Part shown: piece after piece, positions 34,334 to 43,238 of the stretch
How the letters are laid out: each line of letters opens with the position of its first letter
Numbering within the stretch: the first letter of the stretch is position 1
From: Hungatella hathewayi WAL-18680
Lineage (GTDB): Bacteria > Bacillota > Clostridia > Lachnospirales > Lachnospiraceae
Length of the DNA stretch: 64,000 nucleotides
NCBI RefSeq assembly: GCF_000235505.1
Contig: NZ_JH379028.1
Coordinates: 997,731-1,061,730, forward strand
Reading direction: 5' to 3'
Notes under the pieces: generated by a model
The model's input: the letters and a program-made list of their open reading frames with translations, nothing else
Told to the model about the DNA's origin: nothing
The model's database searches: none
Position numbers and translations under genes: made by a program

Positions 34334-34471
34334 GCCGTGTGCAGGCAAGTGGCCGAATCAGGGCCGTATAAAAACGTCGGTCCTTGGGCTTCGTCCTTTG
34401 AAGCCCTAGTACCGCTACGTGTTATGTCGAGCGGGAGCGCGCCCTGAGGCGGACACTTGCCTGCGCGCGGC
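34334..34471. repeat. 138-nt structured intergenic element between nrdA and nrdB
   Basis: The ends (34334-34351 and 34454-34471) pair over 18 positions with two mismatches, including a perfect 11-bp GCAGGCAAGTG/CACTTGCCTGC core. Inside are a TCAGGGC/GCCCTGA stem and a GGGCTTC/GAAGCCC hairpin. It is GC-rich and has no reading frame. It could be a dispersed repeat element of the genome, a stable RNA domain in the nrdAB message, or a processing site. I do not recognise a named family. Confidence 0.65.
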
Positions 34472-34500
34472 GTCCCCTCGCCACCCCCTCACTACTTTTC

Positions 34501-37032
34501 TCAACTAGAGCAGCTCTCACACTCCTCCACCTCCAAACTCTTCGACCTCACATAATATATCGTCTTCACCCCACACTCCCAAGCCATCACATACAAATTC
34601 AACACCTGTCTCAACGTATACTCATTCGTAATATACAAATTCATACTCTGCGCCTGATCCACATGTCTCTGTCTCACTCCCCCAGCCCGAACCGACCACA
34701 TCTGCTCAATCAAATGCGCATTCTTATACCTCCAAAACGTCCCCGGATTCAAATCCGGCGCCACCCGAGGCATCAACCCATTCTTCTTCTCCTCCAAAAA
34801 ATACCGATTCATAATCGGATCCAACCCCGCCGTAGTCCCCGCAATCATACTAGTACTACTAGTCGGCGCCACCGCCATCAAATACCCATTCCGCATCCCC
34901 TCACGCGCCACTCTCTTTTTAAGTTCCACCCACTCCGCTGATACATACCCCCTCTTCTCAAAATACTCCCCAGTCTCCCAATCACTCCCCTCAAAATACT
35001 CATACTTCCCCTTCTCCCCCGCATTCTCACAACTAGCCTCAATCGCCGCATAATTAATCCACTCAAACACCTTATCCGCAAACTCCAAATGCTCCTCCGA
35101 TTCCCAAGCCACCCCATTCTTCGCCAGCATATGATGGTACCCACTAACCCCAAGTCCCACCGGCCGATACCTCAAATTATTAATCTTCGCATACGGCACC
35201 GGAAAGAAATTCAAATCAATCACATTATCCAGCGCCCTCATCGCGCTCCTCGTCAACTCCCGAATCTCCCTCTCATCCGTCACATCAATCTTCCCCAGCG
35301 ACAGACTCGCCAGATTACAAACCACAAAATCCCCCGGCTTCGTCACCGTAACAACCACCGTCTCCCCATTCACCGTTTCGATCCGCTGTTCCACCGATTC
35401 CACCGCACTCATATTCTGCGCAATCTCCGTACACAGATTACTGCAATAAATCATCCCCTTATGCCCATTAGGATTCATCTCATTCACCAAATCCCTGTTA
35501 AACGTAAACGGCGTCCCAGTCTCCACCGCGCTCTTAAGTATCAGCCGCACCAATTCCTTCACCGGAATCACCCTCTTATGAATCCGGAAATCCTCCACAC
35601 ACTCCCAATACTTCTTCTCCCATTCCTTCCCATAACAGTCCTCCAGCGCATACCCCTTCACCGTCAAAATCTCATGAGGACACATCAAATACCAGTCCCC
35701 CTCCAGGTTCTCCTTTGCCATCCTCCAAAACAAATCCGGATAACACACCGCCGGAAACACATCATGGGCCTTCATCCTGTCATCCCCATTATTGGTCCGC
35801 AGCGCCAAAAACTCCGGCAAATCCCGATGCCACGCATCCAGATACACCGCCACAGCCCCCTGTCTGACCCCTAACTGGTCCACAGCCACCGCCGTATCAT
35901 TCGCCAGCTTAATCCACCGAATCACGCCACCCGCGGCCCCCTTAAACCCGCGAATCGCACTCCCGGCAGCCCGCACCTTTCCAAAATAAAGCCCCATTCC
36001 GCCCCCAAACTTGCTCACCTTGGCGAAACTGTCAATACTCCGGTAAATCCCGTCCAGACTGTCCGGAACCGTATCAATAAAACAGGAAGACAGCTGGTGA
36101 TAAGGCTTCCTCGCATTAGAAAGCGTCGGCGTCGCCATCGTCACCTTCAGCGTGCTCAGCATATCATAGAACCGCTTCACCCAGCCGTCCCTGTCATTCT
36201 TCTCCTCCATCGCCAGATGCATCGCAATCCCCAGAAACATCTCCTGGGGCGTCTCAAGCGCCACATTCTTCCGGCTCCGAATCACATACCGCGAAAGCAG
36301 CAAATCCAGCCCCGAATACGTAAACAGCTGATTCCTCTCCGCCTTCATAAACTCCGCATACCGCAGAATCTCCTCCCTGCCGTAATGCTCCAGAATATAT
36401 CCCCCGTAAAGCCCCTCCCCCGTCAGGTACTTCACCTTCTCATAAAAATCTCCAATCTCCAGCTGTGCCATCTCCACCGCCATCGCCCGCTCAAACCGCA
36501 GCATCAACAGTCTCGACGCCACAAACTCCCAGTTGGGCGCCTCCATGGTGGTCAATTCCACCGCAGCCTGAATCAAAGACCCCAGCGCTTCCTCCGCCCC
36601 GGCCCCCTCTTTATAAAATGACTGAAACTTCATCAGTAACTGCTCCAGCCTGTAAGCCTCCTCCCGGTAGTCCTTCTGAATCTCCTTCAGCACCCCCAAA
36701 AGCTCCGGCACATCCTCAAAATACCCAGCCAGTTCCCTCCGGACCTTCCTCTCCCGGCTCCGCTCATTGCGGTACAGAATAAAACTCTTCAGCGCGTCAT
36801 AGCAGCCGGCCTCCATCATGGCCCGCTCCGCCATATCCTGAATCTGCTCCACCATCACCGTCTCGCCCTGGGCCTCCAGCTCCCTCACATGGGCCTCCAC
36901 GCTCCCGGTAATCTGCTCCAGAACACCTTCCGCCGGAAACTGGTTCACACTGTCAAATGCCCGTCTCACCGCCTCCTTAATCTTCCTTCCGTCATAAATC
37001 TCCGGCTGTCCGTTTCTCTTCCTGATTTCCAT
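34501..37032 (-). CDS. nrdA: Class Ia ribonucleotide reductase, alpha subunit
   Basis: NrdA is the catalytic subunit that reduces ribonucleoside diphosphates. From ATG 37032 the protein has 843 residues. An ATP-cone starts the protein (MEIRKRNGQPEIYDGRKI, about 1-90). The ten-stranded barrel follows with the redox Cys in HQLSSCFIDT, the N-x-C-x-E active-site block in SNLCTEIAQ, and the partner Cys in VVCNLASLSLGKID. The C-terminal CESCSS supplies the mobile redox pair. The upstream in-frame extension has no ribosome binding site and covers the promoter, so I reject the longer start. AGGAG lies very close to the chosen ATG. Confidence 0.95.
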   Translation of the reverse strand: MEIRKRNGQPEIYDGRKIKEAVRRAFDSVNQFPAEGVLEQITGSVEAHVRELEAQGETVMVEQIQDMAERAMMEAGCYDALKSFILYRNERSRERKVRRELAGYFEDVPELLGVLKEIQKDYREEAYRLEQLLMKFQSFYKEGAGAEEALGSLIQAAVELTTMEAPNWEFVASRLLMLRFERAMAVEMAQLEIGDFYEKVKYLTGEGLYGGYILEHYGREEILRYAEFMKAERNQLFTYSGLDLLLSRYVIRSRKNVALETPQEMFLGIAMHLAMEEKNDRDGWVKRFYDMLSTLKVTMATPTLSNARKPYHQLSSCFIDTVPDSLDGIYRSIDSFAKVSKFGGGMGLYFGKVRAAGSAIRGFKGAAGGVIRWIKLANDTAVAVDQLGVRQGAVAVYLDAWHRDLPEFLALRTNNGDDRMKAHDVFPAVCYPDLFWRMAKENLEGDWYLMCPHEILTVKGYALEDCYGKEWEKKYWECVEDFRIHKRVIPVKELVRLILKSAVETGTPFTFNRDLVNEMNPNGHKGMIYCSNLCTEIAQNMSAVESVEQRIETVNGETVVVTVTKPGDFVVCNLASLSLGKIDVTDEREIRELTRSAMRALDNVIDLNFFPVPYAKINNLRYRPVGLGVSGYHHMLAKNGVAWESEEHLEFADKVFEWINYAAIEASCENAGEKGKYEYFEGSDWETGEYFEKRGYVSAEWVELKKRVAREGMRNGYLMAVAPTSSTSMIAGTTAGLDPIMNRYFLEEKKNGLMPRVAPDLNPGTFWRYKNAHLIEQMWSVRAGGVRQRHVDQAQSMNLYITNEYTLRQVLNLYVMAWECGVKTIYYVRSKSLEVEECESCSS

Positions 37033-37095
37033 TCTCCTACCTGCTTCCCTGTCCATATTTATCGCTATATTAATATTAGTTATTATTACCATAAA

Positions 37096-37124
37096 ATGAT
37101 ACCACAAGATATAGAATCTTTCAA
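37096..37124 (-). promoter_or_regulatory. Promoter of nrdA with an NrdR-like box
   Basis: On the minus strand TTGAAA (37119-37124), a 17-nt spacer and TATCAT (37096-37101). The spacer reads CTATATCTTGTGG, which is close to the NrdR box consensus (ACACTATATATTGTGT type). A second box at the usual helical spacing is not clear. Confidence 0.6.
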
Positions 37125-37197
37125 TAACCAATATACAAAATATCCTATCCCCCCCCTCAAAAATATTCCTCCATATATTTTCCATAAAACCACAAAA

Positions 37198-37220
37198 GAG
37201 ATGGCCTGCCACGCCATCTC
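37198..37220 (-). terminator. Terminator of the AraC-GyrI gene
   Basis: GAGATGGC and GCCATCTC form an 8-bp stem with a 7-nt loop, followed on the minus strand by TTTTGTGGTTTT. Confidence 0.8.
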
Positions 37221-37247
37221 CTTCGCTGTTTTATCTCTTTTGCAAAT

Positions 37248-38123
37248 TTACCTCTTCACCGCCACCATCTCAATATATCCTCTCGTCCCAACCGGCTCCA
37301 GCTGAACCCGCGGATTCTCTTCATCCCACTGATACCCAATCACCGACGGCTGGTACTTCTTCACCGCCTCCTGCACCGCATCAATGGCCTGGCAGTAATC
37401 CTCCTCCTCAAATGGTTCCCCCTGAAACATCAGATACTCCGCCGCCGGCAGCTCGATCACGTCAAATCCCTCCGGCACCGCCCCGTCATAATCCGCGGAA
37501 ACTTCCACCCCCTGCACATACTCCGAGGTCCCTGCCTTCCGGTAACGCTCCGGCAGCCACAGACACACAGGCTCCCCGCTGATGGACTTCATGCTGGTGA
37601 GCAGTCCCCACACATCACATCCAACCTCCTCACAATACCCAAAATACTCCGTCGCGTTCACGCCCCGTTTCACAATCACCTTCCGCGCCGGTTTCTGAAT
37701 CACCTGTACAAACACATTGTTCACATTTCCCATCGTCTTAGACTCCTTCCTGATTTCCCTGAATTTCACGCCATAGGGGGTAAAGAGATAAAGCGGCACC
37801 GGATTTGACGCGTACTCCCTGGGATTACAGCCAAACTCCCTGTAAAAAGCCCGCTGGTACCCGTCCACACTCCCAAATCCCAGCTCAAAGGCCACATCGA
37901 CAATCCTGCAGTCAAAATCCCTCAGCCGGAGCGCCGATTTGGAGAGCCGCAGCCTCCTGATATAATCCGCCGGCGTCATCCCCACCCACTGCTTAAACAG
38001 CCGGTAAGAATACCACGGCGAATAAAACGACGCCCGAGCCAAATCCGCCAGCGTAATCTCCTCGCTCAGATGCCCGTCAATATAATCCTGCATCCTCTGC
38101 ACCGCCAAAACCCGCTCCTCCAT
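37248..38123 (-). CDS. AraC-family regulator with a GyrI-like effector domain
   Basis: The 291-residue protein has an N-terminal pair of AraC helix-turn-helix motifs (about 8-105, with LADLARASFYSPWYSYRLF and VAFELGFGSVDGYQRAF) and a C-terminal GyrI/BmrR-type ligand-binding domain (about 130-290). This layout matches Rob/multidrug-type regulators that sense amphipathic compounds. Start 38123 is chosen because AGGAGGT lies 7 nt before it; the longer frame starts at GTG inside that site. It stands alone with its own terminator and lies beside the TraX-like gene in divergent orientation. Targets cannot be named. Confidence 0.88.
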   Translation of the reverse strand: MEERVLAVQRMQDYIDGHLSEEITLADLARASFYSPWYSYRLFKQWVGMTPADYIRRLRLSKSALRLRDFDCRIVDVAFELGFGSVDGYQRAFYREFGCNPREYASNPVPLYLFTPYGVKFREIRKESKTMGNVNNVFVQVIQKPARKVIVKRGVNATEYFGYCEEVGCDVWGLLTSMKSISGEPVCLWLPERYRKAGTSEYVQGVEVSADYDGAVPEGFDVIELPAAEYLMFQGEPFEEEDYCQAIDAVQEAVKKYQPSVIGYQWDEENPRVQLEPVGTRGYIEMVAVKR

Positions 38124-38313
38124 CTCCATCACCTCCTGACATCATCCATCATACCCTTTTCCGTCCAAAATCTCTCGACGATTCTTGCCATCCCGCATTT
38201 CCCCCATTCTACCACATCCCCGCCCTTCCATCCAACTGGATTATTTTCCCTTGCGCCCACACCGTCCCCGGTGGTACAATGAACCCATCCATAGAAAGGC
38301 GAAAACCATACTC

Positions 38314-39078
38314 ATGAACGAAACCATATCAAAAGGGTTAAACTCCAACCAGTTAAAACTCATTGCCATCATTGCCATGACCATCGACCATCTGACCTCC
38401 GTCATTTTCCCGGGATATCCGCTGAATCCGGGCATCCTCCTTCTGCATACCATCGGCCGGCTGACGATGCCAATCATGTGCTTCTTTATCGCGGAGGGAT
38501 ATCACTACACGCACAATGTAAAGCATTATGCCTCACGGCTGTTCCTCTTTGCCGTCATTTCCCATTTTGCCTACAATTTTGCATTTGGCATTCCCTTTAT
38601 TCCGTTTCAGACCACCATCTTCAATCAAACCAGCATCATCTGGTCACTGGCCTGGGGACTGGTGGCTCTGGCCATGTTTCAGTGCGAGCGTCCCTGGCTG
38701 AAGCCCTGGATGAAATCCCTGGCGCTCGCCATTATCTGCGTCATCACCTTCTGCTCCGACTGGAGCTGCATCGCCGTTCTCATCATTGTGTATAACGGAC
38801 AATACCGGGGTGATTTCCGGAAACAGATGACACACATGCTTGGCTGTGTGGCCATGTACGCCGCCATCTATATCCTCTTCATCAACCCGGTATATGGACT
38901 CCTTCAGATGACTGTCGCCCTCGCCATCCCTCTGCTTCGCCAATACAACGGCACCCGCGGCAAGTCCAAAAGCATGAAGTGGTTCTTCTACCTCTACTAT
39001 CCGCTGCACCTCGTTCTCTGCGGCCTCCTGCGTATTGCCATCCACGGCAACATAGGAGTTCTAATCGGCGGTAAATAG
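38314..39078 (+). CDS. TraX-like integral membrane protein
   Basis: From ATG 38314 the 254-residue protein has about seven or eight membrane segments and the TraX family blocks LKLIAIIAMTIDHLT, HTIGRLTMPIMCFFIAEGYHYT and YYPLHLVL. TraX proteins are acyltransferase-like; the F-plasmid TraX acetylates pilin, while chromosomal Firmicute copies have no known substrate. The upstream in-frame extension is Pro/Arg/His-rich and untypical, so I reject it. The site AAAGGCG before the ATG is weak. The closest neighbours are unrelated in function, and no conjugation genes are present. Confidence 0.88.
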   Translation: MNETISKGLNSNQLKLIAIIAMTIDHLTSVIFPGYPLNPGILLLHTIGRLTMPIMCFFIAEGYHYTHNVKHYASRLFLFAVISHFAYNFAFGIPFIPFQTTIFNQTSIIWSLAWGLVALAMFQCERPWLKPWMKSLALAIICVITFCSDWSCIAVLIIVYNGQYRGDFRKQMTHMLGCVAMYAAIYILFINPVYGLLQMTVALAIPLLRQYNGTRGKSKSMKWFFYLYYPLHLVLCGLLRIAIHGNIGVLIGGK

Positions 39079-39087
39079 CGCACAAAA

Positions 39088-39120
39088 AAATCCACCGGCC
39101 CATAAAGGACTGGTGGATTT
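39088..39120. terminator. Bidirectional terminator between traX-like and GH112 genes
   Basis: AAATCCACC (39088-39096) pairs with GGTGGATTT (39112-39120). The left flank is A-rich, so minus-strand transcripts end in a run of T. Confidence 0.8.
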
Positions 39121-39146
39121 CTATATTATATCTCTTTTATAACTCT

Positions 39147-39935
39147 TTATATCTCATACCACACAATCTCATTAGCCTTCAAGTCAAGCTCAAAGCTGGA
39201 CCCGTCCCCTTTGTAAATCGTGGTATGCTGTGGCTCATAGGTATTATTCACCACACAGTATTTTCCATTCTTCACGTAGGCATGAACCTCCACGTTAAAG
39301 TTGGAACTGAACCAGCGGTAAAGATTCTCCTCGTCATGGGAGGACCAGATAATCGAGCGGTACAGAATCCGGCTGTTTTCAAAGCTGTACGGCAGTCCAC
39401 TGATGTAAACACACCGTCCCTCTCCGAACTCATTGACCGCCATCTGCACTTCTTTTTCTCTCTCCACCAGAATCTGAGCTCCGTCAAGAGCATAGATGTT
39501 CTTCTTCCCCTCGCCAAAGTCAATCTCTCCGGTGCAGTCCTCTTTGATAAAGTGGTCATGCTGCTCCCAATTATATTTATCCACATTGAGGGTAAAGCCG
39601 GTCTCCTTCTCCACCCCCATGGCCGCAGCCAGCTGGAAGAAATGCCCCTCGTGCTGATGAGCCGCCGGTTCCCCGACACCGATAAATCCGCCGCCGTTGT
39701 AGATAAATTTTCGAATCGCGGCAACAACGGTCTCGTCACACCAGTTATCTCCGCCGGTGTAAGCCGTATCCGCATCACCCACATTGAGAATCACGTCGAT
39801 ATCCTTTAACATCTCCGGATTATTCCGGATATCGTCAAAGCTGATAAACTTCACATCAAACGGCGCGCCGCTCAAAGCCTCGATAATTCCCGCATAGGAA
39901 TAGTTCTGCTTGTGGTAGATGGCATGGTGAACCAT
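39147..39935 (-). CDS. GH112 phosphorylase, C-terminal fragment
   Basis: The 262-residue frame begins MVHHAIYHKQNYSYAGIIEALSG in the middle of the family sequence and continues with the flavodoxin/amidotransferase-like part of GH112 enzymes (VILNVGDADTAYTGGDNW, GGGFIGVGEPAAHQ). The last 60 residues form a beta-rich end. In intact relatives this segment follows directly on the WGKARAWG stretch that ends the reading frame match of the upstream fragment. It has no ribosome binding site of its own. It and 39856-41313 are two parts of one gene of about 720 codons, separated by one extra base in the G5A3 run near 39940-39947. Confidence 0.85.
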   Translation of the reverse strand: MVHHAIYHKQNYSYAGIIEALSGAPFDVKFISFDDIRNNPEMLKDIDVILNVGDADTAYTGGDNWCDETVVAAIRKFIYNGGGFIGVGEPAAHQHEGHFFQLAAAMGVEKETGFTLNVDKYNWEQHDHFIKEDCTGEIDFGEGKKNIYALDGAQILVEREKEVQMAVNEFGEGRCVYISGLPYSFENSRILYRSIIWSSHDEENLYRWFSSNFNVEVHAYVKNGKYCVVNNTYEPQHTTIYKGDGSSFELDLKANEIVWYEI

Positions 39936-41313
39936 GTGATTTCCCCCAGGCCCGTGCCTTGCCCCAGCAGTTCAGTACGGCCACCGTCTTGATGCAGTAC
40001 GGAGTCGTGCCCTTTATATTGTCATACAGGGTGCGGAATTCGTTGCATACGTCCTCCACATAGTCAATAAACTCAGGGAACTGTAACGCCAGCTTCAGAT
40101 AACCGCCATAACCAATCCGGTCAATGGGTTTTCGAAGGATTGCTCTTCTGGCCGTCACCCAGTTAATCTTTGCCAGCTTCACCGGGTCCCCGCCCTCCCG
40201 GAAGGTATCCGGGAAGAAATAGGGAAGAAGACGACCTTCCGTGTAGTTCACTCCTTCAATATCACTGATCAAGCGCAGCGTACAGCCGTTTCCAACACTG
40301 CCCACCACGGCGTCCAGTCCAATGGTCTTGAACTCGTCCATGAAAGGCTCCGTCCCAATCCAGTGGTCTCCCAGGAACATCATGGCCTCTTTGCCATATT
40401 CATGGGTAATGTCTACCATTTCCTTCGCCAGCTTTGCCACCTCGCGTCTCTGAAACGCCTGGAAGTCCAGGAACTCCTTCGACGGAATCCGGTAGGTATT
40501 GTTCATGTACCCCTGGTCGATAATATACTCAGGGCGGAACGGATACCCCACCTCTTTCTCAAACTGCTCCAGAATGTAGGGACTTACCGATGCCGAGTAT
40601 CCGTACCAGTCCACATATTTCTCCCTCGCCAGTTCATCAAATATCAGCGTAAACTGGTGGAAGAACGTGGTGTAGCGGATCACATCCACATGAGGATTGT
40701 CCTCAAAATATTTCCTCAGTCTGTCCATGGAAAACTTGTGGGTCTTCGGCTGACGCACATCAAAGGTAATCTGCTTCTCAAAATTCGTCCAGCCGTTGGT
40801 GACCGCATTGTACATATGTACTGGGTCCCACATGATATAGGCCAGGAAGCTGACCGTATACTCATGGAACCCGTCCGCCTCGTGAATGATCACATCCCCA
40901 GTCTGGCTGTCATATTCCCAGGAGGATACGGGAACCGGCTGGCCGGTGGTTCTGTCTATGACTTCCCACCACCGCTTGATATCATCCCTGTCATTTACTT
41001 TCAGCAAATCCGTATGTAAATGATTCATCAGATGGATGGAAAGCTCGCTCTTTACCGCCGTATAGAATGGCGTCATGATGTACATCTGCTGAATCTCGTC
41101 AGGATTCGCCTTCGCCCAGGCATTGTCCTTCCTGGTGGTATAATAAGTCGAATAAACCTTGGCATTTACATTTTTTAATTCTTCCGGATAATTGGTGCCA
41201 TCACAGTCCCGGATCGCGTCGGCCCCCCATCGTTTTAATAGTTCAAGGGTTTCCGGAACTACATCCACATCCGTGGGGATAGTCACTCTTCCACTAAAAT
41301 CCGTTTTCATCAT
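39856..41313 (-). CDS. GH112 galactosyl-HexNAc (or Gal-rhamnose) phosphorylase, N-terminal fragment
   Basis: GH112 enzymes phosphorolyse beta-1,3-galactosyl-N-acetylhexosamines (lacto-N-biose, galacto-N-biose) or Gal-beta-1,4-rhamnose to galactose-1-phosphate. The 485-codon frame covers the catalytic barrel: RVTIPTDVDVVPETLELL, WGADAIRDCDGTNYP, HEYTVSFLAYIMWDPVHMYN, and the likely acid/base Asp in MFLGDHWIGTEPF. AAAGGAG precedes the ATG. The last 26 residues are out-of-frame read-through after the one-base insertion near 39940. It is the last gene of a binding protein-MalF-MalG-GH112 operon, so intracellular cleavage of an imported disaccharide is the natural role. The exact substrate is undecided. 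Confidence 0.88.
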   Translation of the reverse strand: MMKTDFSGRVTIPTDVDVVPETLELLKRWGADAIRDCDGTNYPEELKNVNAKVYSTYYTTRKDNAWAKANPDEIQQMYIMTPFYTAVKSELSIHLMNHLHTDLLKVNDRDDIKRWWEVIDRTTGQPVPVSSWEYDSQTGDVIIHEADGFHEYTVSFLAYIMWDPVHMYNAVTNGWTNFEKQITFDVRQPKTHKFSMDRLRKYFEDNPHVDVIRYTTFFHQFTLIFDELAREKYVDWYGYSASVSPYILEQFEKEVGYPFRPEYIIDQGYMNNTYRIPSKEFLDFQAFQRREVAKLAKEMVDITHEYGKEAMMFLGDHWIGTEPFMDEFKTIGLDAVVGSVGNGCTLRLISDIEGVNYTEGRLLPYFFPDTFREGGDPVKLAKINWVTARRAILRKPIDRIGYGGYLKLALQFPEFIDYVEDVCNEFRTLYDNIKGTTPYCIKTVAVLNCWGKARAWGKSHGSPCHLPQAELFLCGNYRGFERRAV

Positions 41314-41338
41314 CGTTCTCCTTTGCTGTCAATATTTT

Positions 41339-42214
41339 TTAGCCTTTTACCCCGCCGCCGGTAACACCGGATATAATCTTCTCAGAGAGCAGGATAAACA
41401 ACAGGAAAGTGGGCAGGAATACGATAATGACTGCCGCAAACAATCCGCCATAATCTCCAGTGTACTTCATTGCATTTACGATTTGGAGCAGTCCTACGCC
41501 GACAGGAGTGGTCTCCGTGGACGTTGCAAAAATGAGAGCCATAAAGAACTCATTCCAAACGCTCATAAAATTGAAAATAGTTACCGTAACAACCGCCGGC
41601 TGAATCAGCGGGAACATAATCTTCCAGAAAGCCTTCGAAGGCGTACAGCCGTCGATAGCCGCCGCTTCCTCATAACTCTTTGACAGACTGGCAAAGAAGT
41701 TCAGCAGGTAAGTGGTGGTAAACGGCACACGTAACAGGATATAAAGAATAATCAGCAAGATTCTTCCTCTGATGTGGTACTGGGCTGTCAGAGAATAAAT
41801 CGGCATGATAATCATAACTTCCGGTATACTCATGGCCAGGATTAATCCTGTCTTAACTCCCTTATTGCCAAGGAAGGTAAAGCGGGACAGCACATAGGCC
41901 GCCGGCGCCGAAATCAGGATTACCACGAAACAGGAAGATACGGCATACAGCAGCGAGTTTGCAAAATAGATGGAAACGTTGTTGCCCTTCCAGGCGCTTA
42001 CGTAGTTCTCAAGGTGGATTCCTGATTCAAACTTAAATACTGTGCCGGTGAAAATTTCTCTGGAGGTAGAAAGGCTGGCGCCCAGAATCCAGATAAGGAA
42101 GGCCGCCGTAAAAGCAACCCAAATGGTCAAAATGAGATATCCCGGAAGAAGGGTCAGCTCTTTTCTCCAGTTCACCTTGCCTCTAAACACGTTCTCTTTG
42201 TTTCTTTTACTCAT
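41339..42214 (-). CDS. Carbohydrate ABC transporter permease (MalG type)
   Basis: The 291-residue inner-membrane protein has six predicted helices. It carries the EAA-type coupling loop (YEEAAAIDGCTPSKAFWKIMFPLIQPA), the family mark of CUT1 sugar permeases. It pairs with the MalF-type permease encoded 62 bp upstream. GGAG precedes the ATG. Part of a four-gene unit with a binding protein and the GH112 phosphorylase, which points to import of a galactosyl disaccharide. Confidence 0.93.
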   Translation of the reverse strand: MSKRNKENVFRGKVNWRKELTLLPGYLILTIWVAFTAAFLIWILGASLSTSREIFTGTVFKFESGIHLENYVSAWKGNNVSIYFANSLLYAVSSCFVVILISAPAAYVLSRFTFLGNKGVKTGLILAMSIPEVMIIMPIYSLTAQYHIRGRILLIILYILLRVPFTTTYLLNFFASLSKSYEEAAAIDGCTPSKAFWKIMFPLIQPAVVTVTIFNFMSVWNEFFMALIFATSTETTPVGVGLLQIVNAMKYTGDYGGLFAAVIIVFLPTFLLFILLSEKIISGVTGGGVKG

Positions 42215-42276
42215 TTTTCACTCCATTCTGTGGACATGTCAGATAAGTATCTTTCTTGTGCCACGTCACTCACACA

Positions 42277-43170
42277 TTAATATTCCAAATCATCGTCCTT
42301 GAGCAGCTTGTTCATCAAGAAATAGACAATTCCGATAAAGATTGCCATCACAACGCCGATGGCAGCACCGGCGCCCGCGTCTCTCTGAACATTGCCGACC
42401 GTACCAAATACCGTGTCATACAGATATACCACCGGTGTAATCGTAGAAGCCTCCGTGCTGACCGGTGAAAACATCTTGGACCACAGGTAAAAGGTAACAC
42501 AGTTTACACTCCAGAACGTGATGTTTGTCTTAAAAATGCCGCGGAGCAGAGGCATAGTAATTCTGCCGAACTGCTGAACCTTGTTTGCCCCGTCAATCGT
42601 GGCCGCCTCATAGATATCTGCGGGAATCTGCTCGATGCCGTTGATGAAAATCAACATATAGTAACCGACCGCACCAAACGTGAAAGCCGCCAGCATGGCC
42701 CAGAACTTCATATCAGTTCCCAGCCAGTTCTTTCCTTCCAGACCCATGGTCCTCAAAATCTGGTTGATAAGACCGTAATCCTGGTTGTAGATGTACTGAA
42801 TCCACATCGTGGCAAGAGCCACGGCGCTGATGATGTTGGGAAGGTAAATTGCTGCCCGGAAAAATTTCTTAAACCGGATTCCACTGGTAATGATAACAGA
42901 AAACAGCAGTGCAAAACTGAGGATAATAATACCGCCCAGTACCCAGATAATCAGGATGTTTGACGCTGCTCTCTGGAAGGTGGGACTGGAAAATACCTTT
43001 GCGTAATTAGCCAGACCGTTAAAGCTCCAGTCCGATACACTGGAAGTCACGCTTTCAATCTTAAAAAAACTCATGATTACGGTTCTGACAACCGGGTATA
43101 GATACATGACAAACAAAGCAAGTATACAAGGTGTGATAAAACCAACGATAAACAATTTGTTTTTTTTCAT
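42277..43170 (-). CDS. Carbohydrate ABC transporter permease (MalF type)
   Basis: The 297-residue protein has six predicted helices and the EAA loop (YEAATIDGANKVQQFGRITMPLL). It is the shorter CUT1 MalF form without the large external loop. AGGTGAC precedes the ATG. It lies second in the operon after the binding lipoprotein gene, with a stable hairpin in the gap. It needs an ATPase, and none is encoded in this locus; MsmK at 54242-55354 is the likely partner. Confidence 0.93.
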   Translation of the reverse strand: MKKNKLFIVGFITPCILALFVMYLYPVVRTVIMSFFKIESVTSSVSDWSFNGLANYAKVFSSPTFQRAASNILIIWVLGGIIILSFALLFSVIITSGIRFKKFFRAAIYLPNIISAVALATMWIQYIYNQDYGLINQILRTMGLEGKNWLGTDMKFWAMLAAFTFGAVGYYMLIFINGIEQIPADIYEAATIDGANKVQQFGRITMPLLRGIFKTNITFWSVNCVTFYLWSKMFSPVSTEASTITPVVYLYDTVFGTVGNVQRDAGAGAAIGVVMAIFIGIVYFLMNKLLKDDDLEY

Positions 43171-43196
43171 TTCCTATGTCACCTTTCTGACCAAAT

Positions 43197-43221
43197 GAGG
43201 TGACGCATAAAGCGCCACCTC
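43197..43221 (-). other. Intercistronic hairpin between binding-protein and MalF genes
   Basis: Arms 43197-43206 and 43212-43221 pair over 10 positions (one G-T wobble on the minus strand) around a 5-nt loop. No T-run follows, so it looks like a stabilising or partial-termination element that would raise binding-protein levels over permease levels. Confidence 0.65.
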
Positions 43222-43238
43222 CGGTTTTCCAGCATTCT

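Noticed and set aside
39940-39947. Programmed frameshift in the GH112 gene
   Set aside because: The shift needed is +1 at a G5A3 run with no stop codon or rare codon in the A site and no slippery heptamer in the right frame. A random indel or sequencing error is simpler.
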